Source of the DNA: Calditrichaceae bacterium
Lineage (GTDB): Bacteria; Calditrichota; Calditrichia; RBG-13-44-9; J075
Direction of reading: 5' to 3'
NCBI GenBank assembly: GCA_013360445.1
Contig: JABWBP010000053.1
Coordinates: forward strand, 1 to 64,000
DNA length: 64,000 bases
Every line of letters starts with the position of its first letter. Positions within the stretch are counted from its first letter, which is position 1. The position numbers and the translations under genes are program-made. This document shows, piece after piece, positions 62,533 to 64,000 of the stretch. Below the pieces are notes generated by a model. It was given only the letters and a program-made list of their open reading frames with translations. It did no database searches and was not told the DNA's origin.

Positions 62533-62631
62533 CGTGTTATGGTGTTTTAGTGTTTTGGCGCGATGGTTCATCGGTCAAGTTCTAAAACTTCATAACACTT
62601 GAACACCTGAGCACCTGAACACGATAACACT
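62533..62631. repeat. Word-repeat inverted repeat, GTGTTTTAG family
   Basis: The left arm GTGTTATGGTGTTTTAGTG pairs imperfectly with the right arm CATAACACTTGAACACC and ACACGATAACAC. It lies between two plus-strand genes. Confidence 0.75.
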
Positions 62632-62745
62632 GCCATACCCCCCATCCGATTAATTTTTTTAACCCGCAAATTATTTAGCCAAATTTACTATATTTCTTTA
62701 TATTTGGTTTTTTGGGAAACGAAATAACCGGGGAGAGAACGGGTT

Positions 62746-63477
62746 ATGAAACGATTGATGGTATCGATTGATGAAGTGGCTTCCCTCCGTTACGCGCTGC
62801 AGGATAGCGATTTCGATCCGGTGCAATATGCCCTGCTGTGCGAAGTCGCCGGCGCACGGGGCGTCAGCCTGACCCTGGCCGACACCCAGAAAGGCATCCA
62901 GGAGCGCGACGCCCAACTGCTCAAAAAACTGCATAAAACCTTCTTGAATGTGCGCATTCCGCCGGATCCGCAATCCGTAAAAATGGCGCTTTCCATCAAC
63001 CCCGATATGGTCACCTTTGTGGAGGTGGGCAAACTGGAGCCGCTGAAGGTTATGCCTCTTTCCGCTAACGCTATCGATGATGAGCTTCCCGGCATTCTGC
63101 CGGATTTTCACGCCAATAACATCTCCGTGGCGGTGCTGTGTTACCCGGAGATCAACCTCATCAAGCAATTGAACCGCATCCAATTGGATTACGTGGATTT
63201 CGATTGCAGCGAAATGACCGGCGCCGCGGATTCGAATGAAGAACTGGTCGAGTTCGATAAACTTAGCTCCGCCGCTCTGGCCGCGGCCAAATTAGGCATG
63301 GGGGTGAACTGTTTCGGCGGGATCGATTACAGCTACCTGCCGGACCTGGCCGCCATTCCCCGCTTAGAGGATATCTGCATGGGCTTGAGCCTGCTCAAAC
63401 GGGCGCTGCTGGTGGGGATCGACCGGGCGGTGCAGGAAGCATTGCAACAAATCCTGTTCTATCAGCGCAATTCCTGA
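62746..63477 (+). CDS. PdxJ-like TIM-barrel protein lacking PdxJ catalytic residues
   Basis: 243 residues, aligning along its length with pyridoxine 5'-phosphate synthase PdxJ: VSIDEVASLRYA (PdxJ VNIDHVATLR), DPVQYALLCEVAGARGVSL, PLSANAIDDELPGIL, and DYSYLPDLAAIPRLEDICMG (PdxJ ..YHNV..IA.IPEM.ELNIG). The residues used for catalysis in PdxJ appear replaced: VHLREDRRHI becomes LTLADTQKGI, the MNLEMA glutamate becomes LNVRIP, and the histidine of NAGHGL becomes NCFGGI. It is probably a pseudoenzyme or one with a new substrate. A possible ribosome site GGGAGAG precedes the ATG. Confidence 0.8.
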   Translation: MKRLMVSIDEVASLRYALQDSDFDPVQYALLCEVAGARGVSLTLADTQKGIQERDAQLLKKLHKTFLNVRIPPDPQSVKMALSINPDMVTFVEVGKLEPLKVMPLSANAIDDELPGILPDFHANNISVAVLCYPEINLIKQLNRIQLDYVDFDCSEMTGAADSNEELVEFDKLSSAALAAAKLGMGVNCFGGIDYSYLPDLAAIPRLEDICMGLSLLKRALLVGIDRAVQEALQQILFYQRNS

Positions 63478-63678
63478 CGCGGCGCTGCAGCAGATGCCGG
63501 ACAATCGAAAATCGTGCATCGTGTTCCAGGCGCCATGCTCAGCGGCAATTTTTTTAAAATCGAACTGAAGCTTGCTCCGTTCTACGCCGATTCTTATTGG
63601 GGAATTTCCCCGGGCGGCGATAATGGGAGGTAAGGTACTATTGTTTAACGAATACATTTATATCCACGGAGTTTTGGC

Positions 63679-64000
63679 ATGTTAGACCAGATCATCGAGA
63701 ATATTATTCAAAAAATACGCAAGGAAGTGGTGCAACCGGGAATGGAGCGCATCCCCCTGGCGTACATTTTTACTCGCAACATTCCCGCTTCCATCAAACA
63801 TTTTTTCGACCAGGAAGTGGAATTGTGGATTCGGGAAGAAGCGGAAAAGTTCAGCGCCAGCGAACGCTTCGATTACCAGACCCCGGAAGTGCAGGTGCTG
63901 ATCGACAAAATCTTCGACGTGTTGAAACAGACCGCCACCTTCCATATCAACCAGTTCAACCGCCTTTTGGAACGGGCTATCAAGCTGGAGGCAAATTACC
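63679..64000 (+). CDS. Hypothetical protein, cut by the window end
   Basis: At least 107 residues from the ATG at 63679 (GGAG upstream), no stop before the window end. Helical and charged (LDQIIENIIQKIRKEVV, FFDQEVELWIREEAEKF, HINQFNRLLERAIKLE). Not recognised. No membrane segment in the visible part. Confidence 0.75.
   Translation, partial: MLDQIIENIIQKIRKEVVQPGMERIPLAYIFTRNIPASIKHFFDQEVELWIREEAEKFSASERFDYQTPEVQVLIDKIFDVLKQTATFHINQFNRLLERAIKLEANY

Overview
The window is a stretch of ordinary chromosome, gene-dense and fairly GC-rich, from a Gram-negative bacterium. It most resembles the FCB superphylum near Calditrichota / candidate phylum KSB1. The clues are secreted proteins ending in a type IX-style sorting domain (NYPNPFN motif), a hybrid two-component sensor with Reg_prop propellers and an AraC-type output, a short Bacteroidota-style primary sigma factor, TonB receptors with a carboxypeptidase-like plug domain, and multiheme cytochromes paired with an outer-membrane barrel. 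The placement is inferred; no rRNA is present.

Layout. 0.1-5.8 kb: two very large multiheme c-type cytochromes (20 and 26 CXXCH) plus a beta-barrel protein, a probable extracellular electron-transfer conduit. 6.2-6.9 kb: four tRNA genes (Pro, Arg, His, Glu). 6.9-18.1 kb: housekeeping and stress genes (ZIP transporter, rtcA, pdxH, HiPIP, M48 protease, amino-acid permease, RsbW-like kinase, CapA-like protein, rpoD, AlkD-like glycosylase, pyrF). 18.1-20.2 kb: an accessory island with a DUF2442 remnant, an AT-rich PIN toxin-antitoxin pair, a MITE-like element, and a nuclease gene next to an attC-like site. 20.5-30.5 kb: a secreted BNR-propeller protein, a THUMP methyltransferase, a DUF1566 lipoprotein and two divergent TonB-dependent receptors. 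30.6-33.4 kb: an overlapping operon for a ferric-reductase-like/Rieske fusion with small membrane proteins. 33.4-38.9 kb: DUF47, CYTH, ftsX-ftsE, a methyltransferase, icd and an FmdB protein. 39.2-50.8 kb: Smr, a secreted kinase-like protein, an esterase, TPR proteins, a frameshifted PIN toxin, an NtrC-type regulator, a four-SPOR protein, GDPD, an MFS-acyltransferase fusion and MOSC. 50.8-60.3 kb: a 1479-residue hybrid sensor and a 1518-residue cohesin/dockerin/sorting-domain secreted protein. 61-64 kb: a coiled-coil nuclease-like protein, a lipoprotein, a PdxJ-like protein that has lost its catalytic residues, and a gene cut by the window edge.

The most unusual layer lies between the genes. 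More than a dozen spacers carry long imperfect inverted repeats whose arms are built from short, degenerate, tandem 'words' (for example GTGTTTTAG, AAAGTGCAAAATG, GCGTAATGCG, CACAGAG). One family has defined ends (GTTACTATTCAG) and is flanked by 8-bp target-site duplications, so it has moved as a MITE-like element. Its members keep the ends but carry different word sets inside. Several hairpins reach into genes: one supplies the signal peptide of a cytochrome, one lies in frame inside a histidine-kinase ATPase domain, and others contain the stop codons of neighbouring genes.
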